This document shows, piece by piece, positions 24,281-35,114 of a stretch of DNA of 64,000 nt (position 1 is the first letter of the stretch; the number at the start of each line of letters is the position of its first letter). This stretch comes from Lolium rigidum. Lineage: Eukaryota; Streptophyta; Magnoliopsida; Poales; Poaceae. The notes under the pieces were generated by a model that worked only from the letters and a program-made list of their open reading frames with translations, did no database searches and was not told the origin of the DNA. The translations under genes and the position numbers were made by a program. The stretch lies in NCBI RefSeq assembly GCF_022539505.1, contig NC_061514.1, forward strand, positions 243,958,124 through 244,022,123, written 5' to 3'.

Positions 24281-27200
24281 ATGGCGTCCTCAATCAATTT
24301 TAACCAGTTCCTAGAGAAAGAAAAGCTTAAGAGCAACGGTAGCAACTTCACCGACTGGTTCCGTCATGTGAGGATTTTCCTCAATGGTGGAAGCCTCGCA
24401 ATATGTGCTTGATGCACCACTAGGTCACCCTCCGGCAGAAACTGAAACCGATGAAGTAAAGAATGTTTACGAGACTCGGAAAACTCGGTACTCTCAAGTT
24501 CAGTGTGCCATCCTGTGCAGTCTGGAAGCTGATCTTCAAAAACGTTTTGAGCACCACGATCCTCATGAGTTGGTCAATGAGCTGAAAGCTATCTTTGAAA
24601 CTCATGCGGCCGTGGAATGCTATGAAGCATCGAAACACTTCTTCAGCTGCATGATGGAAGAAGGCGGCTCCGTTAGTGAGCACATGCTCGCCATGACCGG
24701 GCATGCAAAGAAACTCAGTGATCTGGGAATAGTGATTCCTAACGGATCGGGATTAATCGTGTCCTTCAATCACCGCCACCTAGTTACAAGAACTTTGTGA
24801 TGAACTACAATATGCGGAACATGAACAAAGAGTTACCCGAACTCTTCGCCATGCTGAAATCTGCTGAGATTGAGATCAAGAAAGAGCACCAAGTGTTGAT
24901 GGTCAACAAGACCACCAGGCTTCAAGAAACAGGGCAAGTCTAAGGGAAAATTCAAGAAGGGTGGCAAGAAAGCTGCCACGCCTCCTATGAAACCTAAGAC
25001 CGGCCCTAAGCCCGATGCTGAGTGCTATTACCGCAAGGAGAAGGGACACCGGAAGCGTAATTGCTCCAAGTATTTGGCGGATCCGAAGAGCGGCCTTGTC
25101 AAGAAGAAGAAAGAAGGTATATCCGATATACATGTTATAGATGTTTATCTTACTGGTTCTCACACTAGTACCGGGTATTTGATACTGGTTCGGTTGCTCA
25201 TATTTGTAACTCGAAACAGGAACTAAAGAATAAACGAAGACTACTAAAGGATGAAGTGACGATGCGCGTTGGAAATGGATCCAAAGTCGATGTGATCGCT
25301 CGTCGGCACACTTCCTCTACATCTACCTTCGGGATTAGTTTTAAGCCTCAATAATTGTTATTTTGTACCCGCGTTGAGCATGAACATTATATCTGGATCT
25401 TGTTTAATGCAAGACGGTTATTCATTCAAGTCAGAGAATAATGGTTGTTCTATTTTTATGAATAATATCTTTTATGGTCGAGCAGCTGAAAAGAATGGCT
25501 TATTTCTGTTAGATCTCGATAGTAGTGATACACATATACATAACATTGATGCTAAGCTAATTAAACTGAATGATAATTCTACTTATATGTGGCACTGTCG
25601 TCTTGGTCATATTGGAGTGAAACGCATGAAGAAACTCCAAACCGATGGATTACTTGAATCACTTGACTTTGAGTCACTTGATAGATGCGAAGCATGTCTA
25701 ATGGGAAAAATGACTAAGACTCCATTCTCTCGGTATTATGGAGCGAGCTACCGACTTATTGGAAATCATACATACCGATGTGTGCGGACCAATGAGTGTA
25801 GCATCGCGCGGTGGTTATCGTTATGTTCTAACCTTCACAGATGATCCGAGTAGATATGGGTATATCTATTTCATGAAACATAAATCCGAAACTTTCGAGA
25901 AGTTTAAGGAATTCCAAAGTGAAGTAGAAAATCAACGTAACAAGAAGATTAAATTTCTACGATCCGATCGCGGAGGTGAATATCCGAGTTATGAGTTTGG
26001 CATGCATTTAAAGAAATGCGGAATACTTTCACAATTGACACCGCCGGGAACACCTCAACGAAACGGTGTGTCCGAACGTCGTAATCGAACACTCTTAGAT
26101 ATGGTTCGTTCTATGATGTCTCTTACTGATTTACCTTTATCATTTTGGAGTTATGCATTAGAGACAGCCGCATTCACTTTAAATAGAGCACCATCAAAAT
26201 CCGTTGAAATGACACCGTATGAATTATGGTTTAATAAGAAACCTAAGTCTGTCGTTCCTAAAAGTTTGGGGTTGCGAAGCCTATGTAAAAAAGTTACAAC
26301 CGGACAAGCTAGAACCCAAAGCGGAGAAATGCGTCTTCATAGGATACCCTAAGGAAACTATAGGGTAGACTTTCTATCACAAATCCGAAGGCAAAATCTT
26401 TTTTGCTAAGAACGGAACCTTTCTTGAGAAAGAATTTCTCACTAAAGAAGTGACTGGAAGAAAAGTAGAACTCGATGAGATTGATGAATCTTCACTTGTT
26501 GATCGAGTAGCGCAAGATCGGAAGTTGTTCCTGTGCCGCCTACACCGGCAACAGAGGAAGCTAATGATAATGATCATGAAACTTCAAATGAGATAGCTAC
26601 TGAACCTCGCAGATCGACAAGGGAACGTGCCACTCCTGATTGGTATGATCCTTGTCTAAATGTCATGATTGTGGACAACAATGATGAAGTCCCTGCGACG
26701 TATGAAGAAGCGATGATGAGCCCAGATTCCATCAAATGGCAAGAATCCATGAAATCCGAAATGGGATCCATGTATGATAACAAAGTATGGACTTTGGTAG
26801 ACTTACCTTATAGCCGCAAGGCTGTCGAGAATAAATGGATCTTCAAGAAAAAAACAGATGCTGATGGTAATATTACTGTCTATAAAGCTCGACTTTTCGC
26901 AAAGGGTTTCCGACAAATTCAAGGTGTTGACTACGATGAGACTTTCTCACCTGTAGCGAAGCTAAAATCTGTGAGGATTTTGTTAGCAATAGCTGCATTT
27001 TTCGATTATGAGATTTGGCAGATGGATGTCAAAACGGCGTTCCTTAATGGAGACATTGAGGAAGAGTTTTTATGGTACAACCCAAAGGTTTTGTCGATCC
27101 TAAAAATGCTGACAAAGTATGCAAACTTCAGCGTTCAATTTATGGACTGAAGCAAGCATCGAGAAGTTGGAACCGACGCTTTGATAAGGTGATCAAAGAC

Positions 27201-28262
27201 TTCGGGTTTATACAAGTGTCATGGAGAGGCCTCGTATTTACAAGAAAGTGAGTGGGAGCTCGTAGCATTCCTGATATTATATGTAGATGACATATTACTA
27301 ATTGGGAATGATATAGAACTATTAAGCAGTGTAAAAGGTTATTTGAATAATAGTTTTTCAATGAAAGACCTTGGTGAAGCATCATATATATTAGGCATCA
27401 AGATTTATAGAGATAGATCAAGACGTCTAATAGGGCTATCACAAAGTACATACCTGGACAAGATTCTAAAGAAGTTTAGAATGGACGAAAGTAAGAAAGG
27501 ATTCTTACCTATGTTACCAAGCAAGGTCTTGAGTAAGACTCAAGGACCGGCTACGGCATAAGAAAGAGAAAGGATGAGTCAGATCCCCTATGCCTCGGCA
27601 GTAGGCTCTATTATGTATGCCATGCTATGTACTAGACCGGATATAGCACATGTTGTTAGTTTGACTAGCAGATATCAAAGTGATCCAGGAATGGAACACT
27701 GGAAAGCGGTCAAGAATATCCTGAAGTACTTGAAAAGAACTAAGGATATGTTTCTTTGTTATGGAGGTGACCAAGAGCTCGTTGTAACAAGTTACACCGA
27801 TGCAAGTTGGAACACCGATCCCGATGACTCTAAGTCACGTCTGGGTACGTGTTTATATTGAATGGTGCCGCAGCAAGCTGGGCAAGCTCGAAGCAGTGCA
27901 CGGTGGCGAAGTCTTCAACAGAATCGGAATACATAGCAGCTTCGGAGGCTTCATCGAAGCGGTATGGATGAAGAGGTTCATTGTAGAGCTCGGTGTGGTT
28001 CCTAGTGCATTGGACCCACTAGTCATCTACTCGTGACAACATGGGTGCCATCGCCAATGCACAAGAACCAAGGTCACACAAGAGGCCGAAGCATATCAAG
28101 CTGCGTTATCATTCGATTCGCGAGTACATCGAAGATGGAGAAGTAAAGATTTGCAAAGTACACACCGATCCGAATGTAGCAGATCCGTTGACTAAAGCTC
28201 TCCCTAGGGCAAAGCATGACCAACACCCGAATGCCATGGGTGTTAGGTACCTTACAATGTAA
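24281..28262 (+). pseudogene. RLC-A gag-pol polyprotein, frame-broken
   Basis: ATG at 24281 opens gag (MASSINFNQFLE). Gag continues to about 24990, then a zinc knuckle, protease (near 25180), GAG-pre-integrase with HCRLGH (25594-25611), integrase (RSDRGGEY near 25961-25984, QRNGVSERRNRTLLD near 26058-26102), RT with YVDD at 27279-27290, and RNase H to the stop at 28260-28262. Frames are longer than in RLC-B, but the gene is broken at several points, for example CTCG at 24392-24395 in gag and CTCG at 28030-28033 in RNase H. Copia polyprotein, not expected to be made intact unless those breaks are sequence errors. Confidence 0.92.
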
Positions 28263-28294
28263 TCTAGATTATTGACTCTAGTGCAAGTGGGAGA

Positions 28295-31200
28295 TCGTTG
28301 GAGATATGCCCAAGAGGCAATAATAAAAGTGGTTATTATATATCTTTATGTTTATGATAAATGTTTATATACCATGCTATAATTGTATTAACCGAAACAT
28401 TGATACATGTGTGATATGTAAACAACAAAGAGTCCCTAGTATGCCTCTTAACTAGCTTGTTGATTAATAGATGATTAGTTTCATAATCATGAACATTGGA
28501 TGTTATTAATAACAAGGTTATATCATTATATGAATGATGTAATGGACACACCCAATTAAGCGTAGCATAAGATCACGTCATTAAGTTATTTGCTATAAGC
28601 TTTCGATACATAGTTACCTAGTCCTTATGACCATGAGATCATGTAAATCACTTATATTGGAAAGGTACTTTGATTACATCAAACGCCACTGCGTAAATGG
28701 GTGGTTATAAAGGTGGGATTAAGTATCCGGAAAGTATGAGTTGAGGCATATGGATCAACAGTGGGATTTGTCCATCCCGATGACGGATAGATATATTCTG
28801 GGCCCTCTCGGTGGAATGTCGTCTAATGTCTTGCAAGCATTTGAATAAGTTCATAAGAGACAACATACCACGGTGATGCGTGTAGTTGAAACGTCCGTTG
28901 GGAACCCCAAGAGGAAGGTGTGATGCGCACAACGGCAAGTTTCCCTCAGTAAGAAACCAAGGTTTAATCGAACCAGTAGGAGTCAAGAAGCACGTTGAAG
29001 GTTGATGGCGGCAGGATGTAATGCGGCGCAACACCAGAGATTCCGGCGCCAACGTGGAACCTGCACAACACAACCAAAGTACTTTGCCCCAACGAAACAG
29101 TGAGGTTGTCAATCTCACCGGCTTGCTGTAACAAAGGGTTAACCGTATTGTGTGGAAGATGATTGTTTGCAAGAAAACAATAAAACAAGTATTGCAGCAG
29201 ATTTGTATTTCGAGTATAAAAGAATGGACCGGGGTCCACAGTTCACTAGAGGTGTCTCTCCCATAAGATAAAAGCATGTTGGGTGAACGAATTACAGTCG
29301 GGCAATTGACAAATAGAGAGAGCATAACAATGCACATACATGTCATGATAAGTATAGTGAGATTTAATTGGGCATTACGACAAAGTACATAGACCGCCAT
29401 CCAACTGCATCTATGCCTAAAAAGTCCACCTTCAGGTTATCATCCGAACCCCTTCCAGTATTAAGTTGCTAAACAATAGACAATTGCATGAAGTATGGTG
29501 CGTAATGTAATCAACAACTACATCCTTAGACATAGCATCAATGTTTTATCCCTAGTGGCAACAGCACATCCACAACCTTAGAACTTTCATCGTCACCTGT
29601 CCCGGATATCAATGGAGGCATGAACCCACTATCGAGCATAAATACTCCCTCTTGGAGTTAAGAGCAAAAACTTGGCCAGAGCCTCTACTAATAACGGAGA
29701 GCATGCAAGATCATAAACAACACATAGGTAATAACTTGATAATTAACATAACATAGTATTCTCTATCCATCGGATCCCGACAAACACAACATATAGCATT
29801 ACAGATAGATGATATTGATCATGTTAGGCAGCTCACAAGATCCAACAATGAGGCACAATGAGGAGAAGACAACCATCTAGCTACTGCTATGGACCCATAG
29901 TCCAGGGGTGAACTACTCACTCATCACTCCGGAGGCGACCATGGCGGTGAAGAGTCCTCCGGGAGATGAATCCCCTCTCCGGCAGGGTGCCGGAGGAGAT
30001 CTCCAGAATCCCCCGGGATGGGATTGGCGGCGGCGGCGTCTCTGGAAGGTTTTCCGTATCGTGGCTCTCGGTACTGGGGGTTTCGCGACGGAGGCTTTAA
30101 TTAGGCGGAAGGGCAACGCGAGGGGCCACACGAGGGCCCCACACCATAGGTCGGCGCGGCCAGGGCCTGGGCCGCGCCGCCCTATGGTGGCGGTGCCTCG
30201 TGGCCCCACTTCGACTCCTCTTCGGTCTTCCGGAAGCTTCGTGGCAAAATAGGACCCTGGGCGTTGATTTCGTCCAATTCCGAGAATATTTCGTTACTAG
30301 GATTGCTGAAACCAAAAACAGCAGAAAACAGCAACTGGCTCTTCGGCATCTTGTTAATAAGTTAGTTCCAGAAAATGCACGAATATGACATAAAGTGTGC
30401 ATAAAACATGTAGATATCATCAATAATGTGGCATGGAACATAAGAAATTATCGATACGTCGGAGACGTATCACACGGTACGAGTAAAGAGTACTTGTCAG
30501 GAGACGAGGTTGAACAAGGTATAGAGTGATACCGATGATCAAACCTCGGACAAGTAAAATATCGTGTGACAAAGGGAATTGGTATTATATGTGAATGGTT
30601 CATTCGATCACTAAAGTCATCGTTGAATATGTGGGAGCCATTATGGATCTCCAGATCCCGCTATTGGTTATTGGTCGGAGAGAGTTCTCACCCATGTCCA
30701 CATAGTTCGCGAACCGTAGGGTGACACACTTAAGGTTTGATGTTGTAATAGTAGAACTTGAAATATGGAATGGAGTTCGAAATAATTGTTCGAAGTCTCG
30801 GATGGGATCCCGGACATCACGAGGAGTTCCGGAATGGTCCGGAGAATAAGATTCATATATAGGAAGTCATTTTATAAGTTTGAAAATGATCCGGTGCATT
30901 TATGGAAGGTTCTAGAAGGTTCTAGAAAAGTCCGGAAGAAATCACTAAGGAAGGAGGAGTCCCGAAGGGACTCCACCTCCCCATGGCCGACCAACCCTAG
31001 AGGGGGGAGTCCAAGGTGGACTCCACCAAGGGGGCCGGCCACCCCCCCTCATGGAAGGGTGGGTCCCACTTTGGTGGGAGTCCCACCTTGGGTAGGTTTC
31101 CCTACAACATGGAAGGTTTTGGTTGGGGTCTTATTCGAAGACTTGTAGTCCAACACTTGGGGGTTCCACCTATATAATGAGGGGCATAGGGGAGGGGGCC

Positions 31201-31675
31201 GGCCACCACAAAGCCATAGCTTGGCCGCACCCCTCAAGTGGCCGGCCACCCCCTCTCCCAAACCCTAGCCGCCCCACCTCCTCCACCTCTCCCGCAACGC
31301 TTAGCGAAGCTCCGCCGGAGTTCTCCATCGCCACCGCCACCACGCCGTCGTGCTGCCGGATTCAAGGAGGAGCTACTACTTCCGCTGCCCGCTGGAACGG
31401 GGAGAATGACATCGTCTTCATCAACACCGAACGTGTGACCGAGTACGGAGGTGCTGCCCGATCGTGGCGCCGTGATCAAGATCTTCTACGCGCTTTTGCA
31501 AGCGGCAAGTGATCGTCTACCGCAGCAACAAGAGCCTCATCTTGTAGGCTTTGGAAATCTTCAAGGGTGAGTCTCGATCATCTCCTCGTTGTTCCCGTCT
31601 TCTAGATTGCATCTTGGCTTGGATTGCGTTCTCGCGGTAGGAAATTTTTTGTTTTCTATGCAACGAATCCCTACA
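28295..31675 (+). repeat. 3' LTR of RLC-A, interrupted by a solo LTR
   Basis: Segments 28295-28873 and 30478-31675 together give about 1777 bp, matching the 1779-bp 5' LTR. The first bases read TCGTTGG instead of TGTTGG (GAGACTGTTGG in RLC-B, GAGATCGTTGG here), again a change at a CTG. Ends CCCTACA at 31675, followed by the ATTTT duplication. Confidence 0.93.
28874..30472 (-). mobile_element. gypsy solo LTR in the RLC-A 3' LTR
   Basis: 1599 bp with TG...CA ends and TSD CACGG at 28869-28873 and 30473-30477. On the minus strand it begins TGATACGTCTCCGACGTATCG, as do the LTRs at 14736-16331 and 19853-21446, to which it is closely related over its whole length. No internal domain remains, so it is the product of recombination between two LTRs. 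It carries the inverted repeat at 30141-30189. Confidence 0.95.
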
Positions 31676-31680
31676 ATTTT

Positions 31681-32183
31681 ATCAATGACAGATAAAAGGA
31701 TAAAGTTATTAACCTCGATCGAGAGGGAAAAAAAAGGAGGAGAAAGCTTAAGTGTGGCTCGAGCACTTCATATCATATTTGTATTGTGTGAACTCAAGTG
31801 AAACATGCTTTGAGCCATTTCATCAAACACCTCTTGTGCATAAGAAGCGAAAGCCAACCAACATTCACCTCTTGTGTTTGGAAGGAAAAAAACTAAGTGT
31901 GGTTCACAACCTTGGGCAGGGCTGGGGTATATATAGAGATGGACATGTAGTCCCGGTTGGTGATAGCAACCAGGTCTAAAGGTGATCGCACCCGCCATAG
32001 CTCCTTTAGTCCCGGTTGGTATCACCAACTGGGACTAAAGGTGTCGATCAAACCGGGACTAGAGGTTGCCATGCGTTGTAGCCGTTGGAACCGGGACTAT
32101 TGCTAGCAATAGTCACGAATCAAATAGCGGCCGGGAATAGTGCTCTTTCCTGCTCCGAACGAAAGACTCATTTTCTACTAGTG
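31681..32183 (-). mobile_element. 5' end of a CACTA transposon with terminal and subterminal repeats
   Basis: On the minus strand the end at 32183 reads CACTAGTAGAAAA, a CACTA terminus, followed inside by several inverted copies of TTTAGTCCCGGTTGG (about 31950-32090), typical of CACTA subterminal repeats. Further inside is a TATA-like TATATATA near 31927-31933. It continues, after removal of RLC-A, into 5873 and the transposase remnant at 5790-5014. The left terminus of the element was not found. Confidence 0.8.
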
Positions 32184-32506
32184 GGGCGACGCAAATCAGA
32201 CGTTAAAAGCGACGGTATGCGTCCGTTTATGTTAGCATGTGGATATAAAAATTATTACTTTACATCTGGGGTGCCCCCAGCAGCCTAACGCATAATTTTT
32301 TTTACCTATTTTTTCCTTCTTCATTTAAACATAATAAATAGGAACATTACAAAAACTAATACATAGTTTGAAACATGGTTGAAATAGTGCAAAATGTGAA
32401 AACCTAACTAGTGGGTTGTGATGGGGTTCACCTTTCTTCGCTGTGAAGAAAGAACACTCGGACACCGAGTCACCAAACTAGAAAATCCAGCTGGCGACTG
32501 ATGTGT
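32184..32506. other. short intergenic stretch, nothing assigned
   Basis: A poly(T)-containing stretch (TTTTTTTT near 32297) and AT-rich sequence. No gene or clear element end was seen besides the CACTA terminus to its left. Confidence 0.5.
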
Positions 32507-33144
32507 CTAGTCTTCTTTGCATCTGCGGAAGAATATCAAAAAACCTACATTAGTGGCTTCAATTGGCCGGTGGCCAATCTTCACTGCAAAGAAAAATAGT
32601 CTGATAGTACTACTTTCGGTATCTTTGTCGGACTCGTCGGTGTGGTAGTGTCTATGGCAGGATGTTTCGTTGAACACCTTGAGAATCATCTCAATATCTC
32701 CTTCGTAGAGGAAGGTGAGCAAGCAACCGTCCTCGAGGTTGTGGGCATGGGCGTAGGTACATCTTGCCTACCCGTCAAACAATACCTCGACAGACCACCA
32801 GCAAAAGCCATAGCTGGCCTCCTGTAGATGCAACTAGGCCGGCTCGCCACCGTCAACGAACTCGGCAACCTTGTCCGGGAGTCGCTTGATGCCGAGGGGT
32901 TCTCGTCGATGCGGACGAGTAACTCAAAGCACCTCGCCTCCTGTGAAGAAGACAACGGCGCAGGCGACAACGAGCGTGGGGTTGTTGCTGCTCCAACATG
33001 GCGGCACGGGCCGCGGCCTCGACCGCCTCGCGGCACCTGGACACGCCATGGATTTACTCGCGGGTGTTGTGAGAGAGGAGGTGGGGGCGGCGCTACGGTG
33101 GAGGCTAGGGTTGTGAGGAGGGGATGAGGCAGCACAGTGCACAC
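32507..33144 (-). pseudogene. B3 DNA-binding domain protein (REM-like) pseudogene
   Basis: Minus-strand translation gives FELLVRIDE, then (next frame) LGIKRLPDKVAEFVDGGEPA, a stop, LHLQEASYGFCWWSVEVLFDG, a stop, then HNLEDGCLLTFLYEGDIEM and ILKVFNETSCHRHYH. These are the ordered strands of a plant B3 domain: LPxKF, the W-x-V-E-V block, HxLxxGxxLxFxYxGD, and the VKVF end. One frameshift, two in-frame stops and a deletion that removes the G-W-x-x-F part show it is dead. Likely an old copy of a REM-type transcription factor gene, probably present elsewhere in the genome. Confidence 0.8.
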
Positions 33145-33147
33145 CCC

Positions 33148-33158
33148 TTTTTATAAGG
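33148..33158 (-). promoter_or_regulatory. possible TATA box of the B3 pseudogene
   Basis: TTATAAAAA on the minus strand, about 90 bp ahead of the first plausible ATG at 33048-33050. Well placed, but the gene is dead, so it is only a relic. Confidence 0.4.
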
Positions 33159-33411
33159 CAGAGGCAGCCGATCGGGTGGCACGCTTGGCAATGTCATTGA
33201 TTTCATTGGCTGACGTATCTCCATTAACATGGTGCAGGCTGCCGAAACGATATCGTCTTGCCAGTATTGACATGTCACTGAGAAGACGCATCACTAGCAG
33301 GCAGGTCCATAGGAGAAGCGAGCAGTCACAAGATGCAACCACGCCGCATCCGTGCAGACGTATTTGAGACGCAAATCTGGACCGTGTTTGTATCTCAGTT
33401 GACGGATCACT
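33159..33411. other. upstream flank of the B3 pseudogene
   Basis: Between the relic TATA box and the retroposon target site. No gene is seen. Confidence 0.4.
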
Positions 33412-33425
33412 ATGCTTGTCTCGCA

Positions 33426-34782
33426 TCTTCTACCTTTCTCATCTACCACATTTCGCTCTTGCATTTATATTATCCAGAAACGAAGATCACAAGGTAACCC
33501 GGCTACTAAAACCGAGTCGTCTCCCCCCGCGTCGCCCTCCTCTGGCGACCGAGGGGGAACCCTAGCCACCGCCGCCCCTAGGTCCCCTCCCCCTCGCTCC
33601 CCTGCCTCGCCGCCGCCGGAGGGGGGCCGGCAAAGCCGCGCGCTCCCCGGGGAAGGTGGCGGCGGGCGGTTTTCTTCCCTCCCGCGTCCCTGGTGAGAGG
33701 GAGCTCATCGGGCGCGGCGACGGCGGCGGGCGCAGCGACGGCGTTGGGCGCGGCGACGGCGGCGGGCGCGGTGGCGAAGGGCGACGGGCGCGGCCGGCTG
33801 CGGGGGCGCTTGGTGGCCGTGCGGAATCGGCTGGCCTTCCGGGCCCGATCTTGGCTGCGATGGGCGGCGCGGCGGCGTGGTGCTGGGCTGTGCGACGGCT
33901 GGGCTGGCAGCATGGGCGGTGGACCCAGCCGGAGGCCATGGCGGCGGTGCTGGTTCTGGTGGCTGCGGCGATGGGCGGGCCCGATCTGGGCCTGTCGGGC
34001 TAGTTTGGCTGTGCGGTGGCGGCTTTGGTTGGTGCGGGGTGTTCACGTCTGCGGACTTCGGCGGTCGTCCTCGAGCCCCGTGTCGGTGTTGTCGGCGTCC
34101 CCTCTATGTGGCGTTCCGGCGGCGCCCACGGTGATCTTCGGCGGTTCTCCGTTGGCTTCGGGCTGTGCTGCCCTCTGCGCGTCGGCGACTACGGCTTAGC
34201 GGTTGGAGATGGTGGTTTTGTGCCGGTCCTTGTTGGCGGGCGGGCGCGAGGTCTTGGAATTCTTCGCTGGGCGAAAGCTCTGTCTTGGCGGCCGGCCAGG
34301 ACCGACGACGGTGACGCCTGTGGGCGCCACATTCTTCTTGAAGGCGTCGTCGAAGCGGGTGTTTCTTGTTCTCCACTCGGGTTCTCCGGGGGAAACCCTA
34401 GATCCCTCGCGGGATCGGGCGTGGGCGGCGCTCTTGCGTCGTTTTGCCTCTTGAGGCCTCGCTTTGGATGTCCACCGAACAAAGGGACTTGTGGAGTGTT
34501 TTGGTGGTTTTTTGGCGGAGGCGGGTTCGTCTTCGGCCAGGCGGGGCGCGGCCTCGGGGCCGGTGTGGTAGTTGGAGCGGTGGCTCCGGTCTTTCGCCTC
34601 CGCCTCGTTGCGTTGAGGTGTGGTGTCGACCTGGTTGGTCGTCGACCCGTGTGGAGCGCAGCCTCGGGGCTGGCGTGTGGTGTCGTGTTGTACGGTTTTC
34701 GGCCTGTTTTCCTCATAAACGGGCCAACTCTTTTCTCCTATATCAATGAAAGGCAAAGCTTTTGCCTCGTTTCAAAAAAAAA
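33426..34782 (+). mobile_element. poly(A) non-autonomous retroposon with 14-bp TSD
   Basis: The 14-mer ATGCTTGTCTCGCA occurs at 33412-33425 and again at 34783-34796, right after an A tract. Between them is a GC-rich sequence ending in a short stem-loop (AGGCAAA-GCT-TTTGCCT, 34751-34767), then CGTTTC and poly(A). This is the signature of target-primed reverse transcription by a LINE machinery. The open frames of 113-271 residues inside are low-complexity Gly/Ala/Arg or Pro products of high GC on both strands, with no known domain, so I do not call them genes. Confidence 0.82.
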
Positions 34783-34796
34783 ATGCTTGTCTCGCA

Positions 34797-35114
34797 AACG
34801 AACACGTATTAGGCCGTTGCATATGCCCTAAGAATAAAGAAGGCTCTAACTCATTTGTTCAGCCAGTGAAATCCCCATGTCAATCTTCAGTTCGTTCGTT
34901 TGCGTCTGGACGGAGGAACGAAGCATGCCCACGTGCTTGTCATGTCGACCTCTGGAGCGCAGACTGGCAGACACAGTTCGTTGTCATCAAACACATCAAT
35001 GAACAGAGCAGCACAACTGTAAAAGAAGAAACCAAACAGAGCAGCTCCACTCCCACCGCATCCGGCCTCCCACAAAGCAAGCACCTCACGCCGTCACGAG
35101 CCGCACTGCAACCA
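34797..35114 (+). promoter_or_regulatory. 5' flank and probable 5' UTR of the EXPERA gene
   Basis: Only 332 bases separate the retroposon poly(A) from the start codon. A G-box CACGTG lies at 34930-34935. No convincing TATA box was seen. The open frame running in from 34746 crosses the retroposon tail and is not taken as coding. Confidence 0.5.

Larger units (their letters stand above)
5874..31675 (+). mobile_element. RLC-A: complete BARE/Angela-like copia element carrying nested elements
   Basis: A complete Ty1/copia element: 5' LTR 5874-7652, leader 7653-8671 and 24095-24280, gag-pol remains 24281-28262, 3' LTR 28295-31675. A 5-bp TSD, ATTTT, flanks it at 5869-5873 and 31676-31680. LTRs open with TGTTGGAGATATGCCC and close with AATCCCTACA, as in BARE/Angela-type elements. 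It is interrupted by RLC-B (8672-24094) and, in its 3' LTR, by a gypsy solo LTR (28874-30472). It landed in the 5' region of a CACTA element. The polyprotein has many frame breaks, several of them at CAG/CTG positions. Confidence 0.95.

Noticed and set aside
31940..32100. Repeated TAGTCCCGGTTGG units considered as CRISPR-like or tandem regulatory repeats
   Set aside because: They are inverted and irregular, next to a CACTA terminus; this is normal for CACTA subterminal repeats.
33693..34199. Alanine/glycine/arginine-rich frames on both strands
   Set aside because: Low complexity from GCG-type repeats; no codon pattern or motif.
34016..34831. Open frame of 271 residues in a GC-rich stretch
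   Set aside because: Lies inside the poly(A) retroposon and runs through its tail into the next sequence. Long frames occur on both strands at once from high GC. No known domain.
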